In this document: one piece after another, positions 35,811-44,806 of the stretch
How positions within the stretch are numbered: position 1 is the stretch's first letter
Layout of the letters: each line of letters begins with the position of its first letter
Assembly (NCBI RefSeq): GCF_002091635.1
Contig: NZ_BDAC01000001.1
Span: 434,001 to 498,000, forward strand
Direction of reading: 5' to 3'
From: Pseudomonas indica NBRC 103045
Lineage (GTDB): Bacteria; Pseudomonadota; Gammaproteobacteria; Pseudomonadales; Pseudomonadaceae
DNA: 64,000 bases
Notes under the pieces: model-generated
Told to the model about the DNA's origin: nothing
What the model saw: only the letters and a program-made list of their open reading frames with translations
Database searches by the model: none
Position numbers and translations under genes: made by a program

Positions 35811-37919
35811 ATGCCGAGCATAGATACCCTCGCCGAACGGCTGTCGACCTACCTCGGCCCGGACCAGGTCAACCTGGTCCGCCGTGCCTATTTCTATGCC
35901 GAGCAGGCCCATGACGGCCAGCGCCGGCGCAGCGGCGAAGCCTACGTCACCCATCCCCTGGCCGTCGCCGGTATCCTCGCCGACATGCACATGGACCATC
36001 AGAGCCTGATGGCCGCCATGCTGCATGACGTGATCGAGGACACCGGCATCGCCAAGGAAGCGCTGTCTTCCCAGTTCGGCGAGACGGTGGCGGAACTGGT
36101 CGACGGGGTCAGCAAGCTGACCCAGATGAACTTCGAGACCAAGGCCGAAGCCCAGGCGGAAAACTTCCAGAAGATGGCCATGGCCATGGCCCGCGACATC
36201 CGCGTGATCTTGGTCAAGCTGGCCGATCGTCTGCACAACATGCGCACCCTGGAAGTGCTGTCTGGCGAGAAACGACGACGCATCGCCAAGGAAACCCTGG
36301 AAATCTACGCCCCCATCGCCAACCGGCTGGGCATCCACAGCATGCGCGTGGAGTTCGAAGACCTGGGTTTCAAGGCCATGCACCCGATGCGCTCCGAGCG
36401 CATCCGTCAGGCGGTCAAGCGCGCCCGCGGCAACCGCAAGGAAATCGTCAATAAGATCGAAGAGTCGCTCAAGCACTGCCTGGAGCGCGAAGGGCTCGAA
36501 GGCGAAGTGATCGGCCGCGAGAAGCACCTCTTCAGCATCTACCAGAAGATGCGCGGCAAGCGACGGGCGTTCAACGAGATCATGGACGTCTACGCCTTCC
36601 GCATCATCGTCGACAAAGTCGACACCTGCTACCGCGTGCTCGGCGCGGTGCACAGTCTCTACAAACCGCTGCCCGGCCGCTTCAAGGACTACATCGCGAT
36701 TCCCAAGGCGAACGGCTACCAGTCGCTGCATACCACCCTCTTCGGCATGCACGGCGTGCCCATCGAGATCCAGATCCGCACCCGCGAGATGGAAGAAATG
36801 GCCAACAACGGCATTGCCGCGCATTGGCTATACAAGTCCAACGAAGACGACTCGCCCAAGGGCACCCATGCCCGCGCGCGGCAGTGGGTCAAGGGTGTGC
36901 TGGAGTTGCAGCAGCGCGCGGGCAACTCGCTGGAATTCATCGAGAGCGTGAAGATCGACCTGTTCCCGGACGAGGTCTACGTGTTCACGCCCAAGGGCCG
37001 CATCATGGAGCTGCCGAAAGGCTCCACCGCGGTCGATTTCGCCTACGCCGTGCATACCGACGTCGGCAACACCTGCATCGCCTGCCGCATCAACCGCCGC
37101 CTCGCGCCGCTGTCGCAGCCGCTGGAAAGTGGCGCCACGGTGGAGATCGTGACTGCGCCGGGCGCGCGGCCGAATCCGGCATGGCTGAACTTCGTGGTCA
37201 CCGGCAAGGCCCGCACCCACATCCGCCACGCCCTCAAGCTGCAACGCCGCTCGGAGTCCATCAGCCTCGGCGAGCGCCTGCTGAACAAGGTGCTGGCCGG
37301 TTTCGACAGCCACCTGGACAAGATTCCCGCCGAACGCATCCAGCAAGTGCTGGGCGAGTACCGCCTCGAAGTGCTGGAAGACCTGCTGGAAGACATCGGC
37401 CTCGGCAACCGCATGGCCTATGTGGTCGCCCGCCGCCTGCTGGCCAGTGACGGCGAGGAAGCGCCGAGCAGCGAAGGTCCGCTGGCGATCCGCGGTACCG
37501 AGGGCCTGGTGCTGAGCTACGCCAAGTGCTGCACACCGATCCCCGGCGACCCCATCGTCGGCCATCTGTCGGCCGGCAAAGGCATGGTGGTGCACCTGGA
37601 AAGCTGCAAGAACATCGGTGAAATCCGCCACAACCCGGAGAAGTGCATCCAGCTCTCCTGGGCCAAGGACGTCACCGGCGAATTCAACGTCGAACTGCGG
37701 GTAGAGCTGGAACACCAGCGCGGCCTGATCGCCCTGCTCGCCGGCAGCGTCAACGCCGCCGACGGCAACATCGAAAAAATCAGCATGGACGAGCGCGACG
37801 GCCGCATCAGCATCGTGCAGATGGTGGTCAGCGTGCATGACCGCGTCCATCTGGCCCGCGTGATCAAGAAACTGCGTGCACTCAAGGGTGTGGTCCGCAT
37901 CACCCGCGTTCGCGCGTGA
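35811..37919 (+). CDS. spoT: Bifunctional (p)ppGpp synthetase/hydrolase SpoT
   Basis: 702 residues, full RelA/SpoT homologue. HD hydrolase domain with HDVIEDTG near residue 72, synthetase domain with the GVPIEIQIRT segment near residue 320, TGS domain (VYVFTPKGRIMELPKGST) around 385-445 and a C-terminal ACT domain. It sets ppGpp in response to fatty-acid and carbon starvation. Co-oriented with rpoZ. Confidence 0.96.
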   Translation: MPSIDTLAERLSTYLGPDQVNLVRRAYFYAEQAHDGQRRRSGEAYVTHPLAVAGILADMHMDHQSLMAAMLHDVIEDTGIAKEALSSQFGETVAELVDGVSKLTQMNFETKAEAQAENFQKMAMAMARDIRVILVKLADRLHNMRTLEVLSGEKRRRIAKETLEIYAPIANRLGIHSMRVEFEDLGFKAMHPMRSERIRQAVKRARGNRKEIVNKIEESLKHCLEREGLEGEVIGREKHLFSIYQKMRGKRRAFNEIMDVYAFRIIVDKVDTCYRVLGAVHSLYKPLPGRFKDYIAIPKANGYQSLHTTLFGMHGVPIEIQIRTREMEEMANNGIAAHWLYKSNEDDSPKGTHARARQWVKGVLELQQRAGNSLEFIESVKIDLFPDEVYVFTPKGRIMELPKGSTAVDFAYAVHTDVGNTCIACRINRRLAPLSQPLESGATVEIVTAPGARPNPAWLNFVVTGKARTHIRHALKLQRRSESISLGERLLNKVLAGFDSHLDKIPAERIQQVLGEYRLEVLEDLLEDIGLGNRMAYVVARRLLASDGEEAPSSEGPLAIRGTEGLVLSYAKCCTPIPGDPIVGHLSAGKGMVVHLESCKNIGEIRHNPEKCIQLSWAKDVTGEFNVELRVELEHQRGLIALLAGSVNAADGNIEKISMDERDGRISIVQMVVSVHDRVHLARVIKKLRALKGVVRITRVRA

Positions 37920-37931
37920 CGGCGGCGGCAA

Positions 37932-37990
37932 GCTACACGTCGCAAGCCACGGCCCCCGGCTCTTGCAGCCCTTGGCTTGCAGCCTGTAGC
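37932..37990. repeat. Imperfect inverted repeat between spoT and ridA
   Basis: Arms at 37932-37949 and 37973-37990 match at 15 of 18 positions (GCTACA..., GCAAGCCA core). A third related piece, TTGCAGCTTGCGG, lies at 38006-38018. The AAGCT/GCTTGCAG wording resembles short intergenic palindromes of pseudomonads. It may end spoT transcription. Confidence 0.5.
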
Positions 37991-38070
37991 CTGATCCGCC
38001 TTTATTTTGCAGCTTGCGGGGGGCGGCCATCCGTCTTACCGCTTGAGCTGCCTCTTCCAAGGAGTTCCCC

Positions 38071-38451
38071 ATGAGCAAGAGCGTGATCAACAGCGACAAG
38101 GCTCCCGCCGCCATCGGCACCTATTCCCAGGCGATCAAGGCCGGCAACACCGTGTACATGTCCGGGCAGATCCCGCTGGACCCGAAGACCATGGAACTGG
38201 TGGAAGGCTTCGAAGCCCAGACCGTGCAGGTGTTCGAAAACCTCAAGGCCGTCGCCGAAGCGGCCGGTGGCTCGTTCAAGGACGTAGTCAAGCTGAACAT
38301 CTTCCTCACCGACCTGTCGCATTTCGCCAAGGTCAATGAAGTCATGGGCCGCTACTTCGAGCAGCCCTACCCGGCTCGCGCCGCTATTGGCGTGGCTGCG
38401 CTGCCGCGCGGCGCCCAGGTGGAAATGGACGCCATCCTGGTCATCGAGTAA
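38071..38451 (+). CDS. ridA: RidA family reactive intermediate deaminase
   Basis: 126 residues, canonical Rid[28 protein letters not shown], the conserved arginine in [16 protein letters not shown] and the C-terminal VEMDAI. It hydrolyses 2-aminoacrylate and related enamines to keto acids. ATG with AAGGAG ribosome site. Located after spoT; a hairpin follows. It differs from the dad-cluster paralogue at 8642-8995. Confidence 0.92.
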   Translation: MSKSVINSDKAPAAIGTYSQAIKAGNTVYMSGQIPLDPKTMELVEGFEAQTVQVFENLKAVAEAAGGSFKDVVKLNIFLTDLSHFAKVNEVMGRYFEQPYPARAAIGVAALPRGAQVEMDAILVIE

Positions 38452-38458
38452 GCCCCTC

Positions 38459-38481
38459 CGGCGGAGCCCAAGGCTCCGCCG
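38459..38481 (+). terminator. Hairpin after ridA
   Basis: A perfect 10-bp stem CGGCGGAGCC / GGCTCCGCCG with a CAA loop, followed by TTCC. Confidence 0.65.
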
Positions 38482-38502
38482 TTCCATTCTGGAAGGAACC
38501 CC

Positions 38503-39234
38503 ATGCGTTACCCCCTCGCCCTGCTCGCCTGCGCCGCGCTGCTCGCTGGCTGCGCCAACCAGCCCAAGGACCCCAGCGGAGTCTGGATCAACCAGGCGGC
38601 CATCGATGCCGCGGCCGAAGGCCAGAGTCTCCGCGAAGCCCTGATGGCCTATGGGCCCAACCTCGAATGGCAGATCGACGGGCAACGCGGGATCGCTAGC
38701 TACAGCAATGGCTTCGAACTCGGTGAAGGCCAACTGGTACTCGATGACGGCAAGCGCTGGCGCGTGGATTTCTACGGCGACTACCACGAATACCTGCGCT
38801 TGAAAGGCGGCGAGCTCCTGCAGGAAGGCAGCGAAGTCTGGCCGGAGCAACGCTTTGCCCGTGCCGAACCGCGCGCAGGCGGTACCCCACCGGGCAGCCG
38901 CTTCGAAACGGCACTGTATGCCGCCTACCTCGGCGGCGACTGGTTGATCCGCGAGGGCCAGGGCAAGGGCGGACTGGTGCGCTTCCATGCGGATGGCCGT
39001 CTCGAAGGCCTGCCCGGCGCCGACCGCTATGCACTTTGCCTGGCCGGCGACTGCGCCAGCATGAGCGGCGAGAACGATGCCCTCTGGCTACAGCTCGGCG
39101 AACAGGGCCGGGAATGGCTGTTCAGGCGCGACGGCGACACCCTGGAAATCCTCGAAGCCCGCAACCGCGCCCAGTTCGATGAAATGCCGGACTACCATCC
39201 CGGCGCCCGTGCCTGGCTGCTGGAACGCGACTGA
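38503..39234 (+). CDS. Predicted lipoprotein, unknown function
   Basis: 243 residues. Lipoprotein signal ends in LLAGC (Cys17), so it is anchored in a membrane, probably the outer one. The body is hydrophilic, with no recognisable enzyme motif. It lies 51 nt after ridA, with a hairpin between. Alanine-, glycine- and charged-residue content is like the host's. Function unknown. Confidence 0.75.
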   Translation: MRYPLALLACAALLAGCANQPKDPSGVWINQAAIDAAAEGQSLREALMAYGPNLEWQIDGQRGIASYSNGFELGEGQLVLDDGKRWRVDFYGDYHEYLRLKGGELLQEGSEVWPEQRFARAEPRAGGTPPGSRFETALYAAYLGGDWLIREGQGKGGLVRFHADGRLEGLPGADRYALCLAGDCASMSGENDALWLQLGEQGREWLFRRDGDTLEILEARNRAQFDEMPDYHPGARAWLLERD

Positions 39235-39867
39235 TCACGACCAGCCCGGCTGCACGGCTCCAATCGCCAGCCAGCCGCCCAGTACCAGCAGCAGCGCGCC
39301 GCAGATCCGGTCGAGCAGGCCGACCCGGCGCCGCAGCCAGGTCCGCCAGCGCGCATGGTCGAGCAGACGGACCAGCGCCATATCCCAGAGCAGCACCACC
39401 AGCGTCATCCAGCCCATGCTCAAGGCCAGGGCCCAACCCGGCATGGCCGCTTCGCGCAGTACGCCGAACAGCCCGGCATAGAAAATCGGCAGCTTCGGAT
39501 TGAGGCTGCTGGCCAACACCCCCTGGATTAGCCCGTCGGACCAGCGCCCACCCGCCCGCTCACCCTGCTCCGGCAATGCCAGCTCCCGGCGAGAGCCTAG
39601 GGCCTGGAGACCGAGCCAGACGAAATAGCCTCCGCCGATACCCTGGATGAGCCGCCACAGCCAGCCGCCTTCTCCCGGCAGCAGGCTCAAGGCGAGCAGG
39701 ACCATCGACATGCTGATCAGATTGGCCAGGGCGATCCCGCCAGCGCAGCCATCGGCCTGGCGCCGGCCTTGCAGCAGCGCCGCCCGGATCAACAGAAAGA
39801 AATCCGGCCCTGGCGAGAGCAGCGCCGCAAAATGAGTACCGGCGACCAACAGGAACAGAGCGAACAT
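39235..39867 (-). CDS. LysE/RhtB family exporter
   Basis: 210 residues, about six membrane helices. The family start FAALLSPGPDFFLL and the GLQALGSRRE loop are clear. These proteins export amino acids or homoserine lactones. Its stop abuts the stop of the preceding lipoprotein gene. It lies 78 nt downstream of an AraC-type regulator on the same strand that may control it. Confidence 0.88.
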   Translation of the reverse strand: MFALFLLVAGTHFAALLSPGPDFFLLIRAALLQGRRQADGCAGGIALANLISMSMVLLALSLLPGEGGWLWRLIQGIGGGYFVWLGLQALGSRRELALPEQGERAGGRWSDGLIQGVLASSLNPKLPIFYAGLFGVLREAAMPGWALALSMGWMTLVVLLWDMALVRLLDHARWRTWLRRRVGLLDRICGALLLVLGGWLAIGAVQPGWS

Positions 39868-39945
39868 GGACGACCTCCGCGAACACGGCGGACAGTCTCG
39901 ATGGCGCGGGGTGGGAAGTCTTGGAGAAAACTCAGGTGATAGCTG

Positions 39946-40752
39946 TCAGGCCGGCATGCCCGCGCTGCGCCGGAAATGCCCCGGCGTCACCCCGGTGAAA
40001 CGCTTGAAGGTGCCGGAGAAATGCGCCTGATCGTAGAAGCCGAGCGCCAAGGCCACATCCAGCAGTGGCTCGCCCTGCAACAGGCGGCGCTTGGCCTCGC
40101 GGACCCGCCGCTGCAACAGGTAGGTATGCGGCGGCACACCGTAGGCACGGCGGAAAGCGTCGATCAGATGACGCGGATGGCGCTGGACCAGCGCCGCCAG
40201 TTGTTCCAGGCCGATCGCCTCGGTGTAGTGCGTCTCCAGATAGTCGCGCAGGCGTGCCGTAACGCCGCCGTCACGGCTCGCCGGCACCGCCGCACGCAAG
40301 CCGCCATGGCGTACGAAAACCAGCTCCAGCACCGCCAGCAGTTCGCTCTCCAGGGCCAGGGCGTCATTCCTTTCGAATTCGGCTGCCAGCCGAGCCAACC
40401 CGGCGGCCACCGCGCCGTCATCCGCCGGGTTCAACTCGCGAAAGCCGCGCGGCAGGACCTTGCGCCCGAGCAGCACCGGCAGGCGCGCTTCCTCGATATA
40501 AAGCATGCGGTAGACCAGCCGCTCCGACTCGGCATGCCCGGTATGCGGCTCCTCGGGATTCATCAGCGACAACTTGCCGGCCGGGATGGCATGCCGCGCG
40601 CCACGGCACTGATAGCCGCCCACACCGTGCAGGATGGCGCCGATGGCAAACGCATCGTGGCTGTGGCGACCGAACGCCTGCCCGGAAAAATCGGCATGGA
40701 ACAACTCCACCCCCGGCAACCAGGGCCGCGCCAGCAGGCGGTTGGCGCTCAT
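39946..40752 (-). CDS. AraC-family regulator
   Basis: 268 residues. N-terminal AraC-type sugar-binding/cupin domain with HSHDAFAIGAILHG, and a C-terminal double helix-turn-helix from about residue 165 (LEQLAALVQRHPRHLIDAFRRAYG, LLDVALALGFYDQAHFSGTFKRFTG). Start ATG 40752 overlaps the stop of the upstream epimerase gene (ATGA). Likely regulates the LysE exporter downstream; inference from position. Confidence 0.9.
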   Translation of the reverse strand: MSANRLLARPWLPGVELFHADFSGQAFGRHSHDAFAIGAILHGVGGYQCRGARHAIPAGKLSLMNPEEPHTGHAESERLVYRMLYIEEARLPVLLGRKVLPRGFRELNPADDGAVAAGLARLAAEFERNDALALESELLAVLELVFVRHGGLRAAVPASRDGGVTARLRDYLETHYTEAIGLEQLAALVQRHPRHLIDAFRRAYGVPPHTYLLQRRVREAKRRLLQGEPLLDVALALGFYDQAHFSGTFKRFTGVTPGHFRRSAGMPA

Positions 40753-41609
40753 CCGGCGCTCTCCAGGATCGCCGCGTAACCTTCCCGGTAGCTCGGATAG
40801 CGCGGCGTCCAACCCAGGGCGCGGGCCCGTGCGTTGCTACAACGCTTGCTGCCGGCCCGGCGCACCGTGGCCTCCTCGGCCCACTCGGTCACGCCCAGCC
40901 GGTTGCGCAGCCAGGCGACCACTTCCTGCAACGGCGCCGGCGCATCGTCCACCCCCAGGTAGCAATCGGCCAGGGCGGTGCCGGCGGCATCGGCGCGTAA
41001 CAGAAAGGCCAGCAGCCCGGCGGCATCGTCGCGATGGATACGGTTGGCGAACAACGGTGGCTCGCTGGCCACCCGGTAGCCCTGGCGCACCTGATTGAGC
41101 AGCCACTCGCGGCCCGGCCCGTAAATGCCGGTCAGGCGTACCACGGTCGCCGGAATGCCGCTGGCCAGGGCGATCTGCTCAGCCTCGCGCATCACCCGGC
41201 CGGAATAGCCCTCGGCCTCGGCGGGCGAATTCTCATCCACCCACTCGCCGCCCTGCTGAGCATAGACCCCGCTGCTGGAGACGAACAGCAGTCGCCGCGG
41301 CCTCTGTCCCCGATGCGCCAACCAAGTCAGCACATGGCGAAGCCCGTCGATGTAGGCGGCACGATAGCCCGCCTCGTCGTGCTGGCTCGCCGCCGCGCTG
41401 TAGACCAGGTAATCCAGCACCCCCTCCGGCCAGTCCGGCGGACACTGCGGCGCCTGTAGATCGCCGGCCACCGGCAGGATCGATCGCGGTAGCGCCGCCA
41501 CGTTACGGCGCACGCCATATACACGCCAGCCGTCGACGGCCAACGCCTCGCCGAGCCGACTGCCGACATCGCCGCAACCGGCGATCAGCATCGTAGGCGC
41601 CTGGGTCAT
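40749..41609 (-). CDS. NAD(P)-dependent epimerase/dehydratase (YeeZ-like SDR)
   Basis: 286 residues, extended SDR. The nucleotide motif is atypical (AGCGDVGSRLGEAL) as in the YeeZ subgroup, and SSSGVYAQQGGEW carries the serine/tyrosine region. The substrate is unknown. First gene of an epimerase-AraC-LysE series on the minus strand; divergent from oxyR. Confidence 0.85.
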   Translation of the reverse strand: MTQAPTMLIAGCGDVGSRLGEALAVDGWRVYGVRRNVAALPRSILPVAGDLQAPQCPPDWPEGVLDYLVYSAAASQHDEAGYRAAYIDGLRHVLTWLAHRGQRPRRLLFVSSSGVYAQQGGEWVDENSPAEAEGYSGRVMREAEQIALASGIPATVVRLTGIYGPGREWLLNQVRQGYRVASEPPLFANRIHRDDAAGLLAFLLRADAAGTALADCYLGVDDAPAPLQEVVAWLRNRLGVTEWAEEATVRRAGSKRCSNARARALGWTPRYPSYREGYAAILESAG

Positions 41610-41707
41610 GGTGACACTCTCCGAATTTTCGCCAGCGCGCAGTGTAGCCCGGTTGGTTCGGCGCTGTGCAAAGGCTATGCTTGGGCGCAATCTGATGGAA
41701 AAACACT

Positions 41708-42643
41708 ATGACCCTCACCGAACTGCGCTACATCGTCACGCTCGCCCAGGAACAGCACTTCGGCCGTGCCGCCGAGCGCTGCCACGTCAGCCAGCCCACG
41801 CTCTCGGTCGGCGTGAAGAAACTGGAGGACGAACTCGGCGTGCTGATCTTCGAGCGCAGCAAGAGCGCGGTGCGCCTGACCCCGGTGGGAGAGAACATCG
41901 TCACCCAGGCGCAGAAGGTGCTCGAACAGGCCCAGGGCATCCGCGAACTGGCCCAGGCTGGCAAGAACCAGTTGGCCGCCCCGCTGAAGATCGGCGCCAT
42001 CTATACCGTCGGGCCCTACCTGTTCCCACACCTGATCCCGCAACTGCATCGAGTGGCACCGCAGATGCCGCTGTACATCGAGGAAAACTTCACCCATGTG
42101 CTGCGCGACAAGCTGCGCACGGGCGAGCTGGACGCCATCATCATCGCGCTGCCCTTCCAGGAAGCGGACGTCCTGACCAAACCGCTCTATGACGAACCCT
42201 TCTACGTATTGATGCCCGCCGGCCACCCCTGGACCGGCAAGCACACCATCGACAGCGAGTTGCTCAACGACAAGAGCCTGCTCCTGCTCGGCGAAGGCCA
42301 CTGCTTCCGCGACCAAGTGCTGGAAGCCTGCCCGACCCTGCACAAGGGCGAGGAAGCCAGCAAGCACACCACGGTGGAGTCCAGCTCGCTGGAAACCATC
42401 CGCCACATGGTCGCCTCCGGTCTCGGCGTTTCGGTTCTGCCGTTTTCCGCCGTGGACAGCCACCACTATTCCCCCGGCGTGCTCGAAGTGCGTCCGTTCA
42501 CCCCGCCAGTGCCCTACCGCACCGTGGCCATCGCCTGGCGCGCCAGCTTCCCGCGGCCCAAGGCCATCGAAATCCTCGCCGACTCGATCCGCCTCTGCTC
42601 GGTGGCGCGCCCGCAATTAGTGGAAGAAAAGCAGCCGGCATGA
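41708..42643 (+). CDS. oxyR: Hydrogen peroxide-sensing regulator OxyR
   Basis: 311 residues. LysR helix-turn-helix near residues 5-60 (TLTELRYIVTLAQEQHFGRAAERCHVSQPTLS). The redox pair is intact at C199 and C208 (GHCFRDQVLEAC). Peroxide forms a disulfide between them and OxyR then activates catalase and peroxidase genes. Its stop overlaps the recG start by 4 nt, so the two are translationally coupled. Confidence 0.97.
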   Translation: MTLTELRYIVTLAQEQHFGRAAERCHVSQPTLSVGVKKLEDELGVLIFERSKSAVRLTPVGENIVTQAQKVLEQAQGIRELAQAGKNQLAAPLKIGAIYTVGPYLFPHLIPQLHRVAPQMPLYIEENFTHVLRDKLRTGELDAIIIALPFQEADVLTKPLYDEPFYVLMPAGHPWTGKHTIDSELLNDKSLLLLGEGHCFRDQVLEACPTLHKGEEASKHTTVESSSLETIRHMVASGLGVSVLPFSAVDSHHYSPGVLEVRPFTPPVPYRTVAIAWRASFPRPKAIEILADSIRLCSVARPQLVEEKQPA

Positions 42644-44715
42644 CCGAACTGGCGAGAATCCCGGTCACCACCCTGAAAGGGGTGGGCGCGGCACTGGCCG
42701 AAAAGCTGGCCAAGGTGGGGTTGGAAACCCTGCAGGACGTGCTCTTCCACCTGCCGCTGCGCTACCAGGACCGCACCCGCATTACCCCCATCGGCGCGCT
42801 GCGCCCCGGCCAGGATGCCGTGGTCGAGGGCACCATCGCCGGAGCCGATGTGGTCATGGGTCGTCGGCGCAGCCTGCTGGTCCGCCTGCAGGACGGCAGC
42901 GGCACCCTCAGCCTGCGCTTCTTCCATTTCAGCCAGGCGCAGAAGGACGGGCTCAAGCGCGGCACCACCCTGCGCTGCTACGGCGAAGTCCGTCCGGGAG
43001 CCTCCGGCCTGGAGATCTACCACCCGGAATACCGTGCCCTGGCCGGTGCCGAGCCGCCCCCGGTGGAACAGACCCTGACGCCCATCTACCCGACCACCGA
43101 GGGCCTGACCCAGCAGCGCCTGCGCGGCCTCAGCCAGCAGGCCCTGGCGCGTCTCGGACCGCACAGCCTGCCCGACTGGCTGCCCGAGGAGCTGGCCCGC
43201 GATTACCGTCTCGGCCCGCTCGACGAAGCGATCCGCTACTTGCACCGGCCGCCACCGGACGCCGACCTGGAAGAGCTCGCCGAAGGCCGCCACTGGGCCC
43301 AGCACCGTCTGGCCTTCGAAGAACTACTCACCCATCAGTTGTCCCTGCAACGCCTGCGCGAAGCCGTGCGCGCCCAGGCCGCGCCGGCACTGCCGTCGGC
43401 GAAGAAGCTGCCGCAACGCTTCCTCGCCAACCTGGGCTTCAAGCCCACCGGCGCGCAGCAGCGGGTCGGCGCCGAGATTGCCTACGACCTCAGCCAGCAC
43501 GAGCCCATGCTGCGCCTGGTGCAGGGCGACGTCGGCGCAGGCAAGACGGTGGTGGCCGCCCTCGCCGCCTTGCAGGCGCTGGAGGCCGGCTATCAGGTGG
43601 CGCTGATGGCGCCAACCGAGATTCTCGCCGAACAGCACTTCCTCAATTTCAGCCGCTGGCTGGAGCCGCTCGACATCGAAGTCGCCTGGCTGGCCGGCAA
43701 GCTCAAGGGCAAGGCCCGCGCGGCCGCACTGGAACAGATCGCCGGCGGCTGCCCGATGGTGGTCGGCACCCACGCACTGTTCCAGGATGAGGTGCAGTTC
43801 AAGCGCCTGGCCCTGGTGATCATCGACGAACAGCACCGCTTCGGCGTGCAGCAGCGCCTGGCCCTGCGCCAGAAAGGCGTCGACGGCCGGCTCTGCCCGC
43901 ACCAACTGATCATGACCGCCACGCCCATCCCGCGGACCCTGGCGATGAGCGCCTACGCCGACCTGGACACCTCGATCCTCGACGAACTGCCGCCCGGCCG
44001 TACCCCGGTGAACACCCTGGTGATCGCCGACAGCCGCCGCCTGGAAGTGATAGAGCGCGTCCGCGCCGCCTGCCGCGAAGGCCGCCAGGCCTACTGGGTG
44101 TGCACGCTGATCGAAGAATCCGAGGAGCTAACCTGCCAGGCGGCGGAAACTACCTTCGAAGAACTTTCCTCGGCCCTCGGCGAGCTGCGTGTCGGGCTGA
44201 TCCACGGGCGCATGAAGCCGGCGGAAAAGGCCGCTGTGATGCAGGAATTCAAGGAAGGCCGGCTGCAATTGCTGGTGGCCACCACGGTGATCGAGGTGGG
44301 CGTCGACGTGCCCAACGCCAGCCTGATGATCATCGAGAACCCCGAACGGCTCGGCCTGGCCCAATTGCACCAGTTGCGCGGCCGGGTCGGCCGGGGCAGC
44401 GCCGCCAGCCATTGCGTACTGCTCTACCACGCCCCGTTGTCGCAACTCGGCCGCGAGCGCCTGGCGATCATGCGCGAGACCTGCGACGGCTTCGTCATCG
44501 CCGAGAAAGACCTCGAACTGCGCGGCCCCGGCGAGATGCTCGGCACCCGCCAGACCGGCCTGCTGCAGTTCAAGGTGGCCGACCTGATGCGCGACGCAGA
44601 CCTACTGCCGGCGGTACGCGATGCCGCCCAGGCCCTGCTGGCACATTGGCCCCAGCATGTCAGCCCGTTGCTCGAACGCTGGCTGCGGCATGGTCAGCAG
44701 TACGGACAAGTGTGA
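42640..44715 (+). CDS. recG: ATP-dependent DNA helicase RecG
   Basis: 691 residues. N-terminal OB wedge domain, Walker A GDVGAGKTVVA near residue 296, motif II IIDEQHRFGVQQR near 395 and the C-terminal RVGRGSAASHCVL. It remodels replication forks and branch-migrates Holliday junctions. Starts inside the oxyR stop (ATGA). Confidence 0.97.
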   Translation: MTELARIPVTTLKGVGAALAEKLAKVGLETLQDVLFHLPLRYQDRTRITPIGALRPGQDAVVEGTIAGADVVMGRRRSLLVRLQDGSGTLSLRFFHFSQAQKDGLKRGTTLRCYGEVRPGASGLEIYHPEYRALAGAEPPPVEQTLTPIYPTTEGLTQQRLRGLSQQALARLGPHSLPDWLPEELARDYRLGPLDEAIRYLHRPPPDADLEELAEGRHWAQHRLAFEELLTHQLSLQRLREAVRAQAAPALPSAKKLPQRFLANLGFKPTGAQQRVGAEIAYDLSQHEPMLRLVQGDVGAGKTVVAALAALQALEAGYQVALMAPTEILAEQHFLNFSRWLEPLDIEVAWLAGKLKGKARAAALEQIAGGCPMVVGTHALFQDEVQFKRLALVIIDEQHRFGVQQRLALRQKGVDGRLCPHQLIMTATPIPRTLAMSAYADLDTSILDELPPGRTPVNTLVIADSRRLEVIERVRAACREGRQAYWVCTLIEESEELTCQAAETTFEELSSALGELRVGLIHGRMKPAEKAAVMQEFKEGRLQLLVATTVIEVGVDVPNASLMIIENPERLGLAQLHQLRGRVGRGSAASHCVLLYHAPLSQLGRERLAIMRETCDGFVIAEKDLELRGPGEMLGTRQTGLLQFKVADLMRDADLLPAVRDAAQALLAHWPQHVSPLLERWLRHGQQYGQV

Positions 44716-44806
44716 TACAACACCAGGGGCGCTTGTCGCCTGCCCGGTAGAGCCGCTCCAAGCTGGTTATACTCCGGGCACACGTTCTCCCAGCCGGACC
44801 CCGCTT

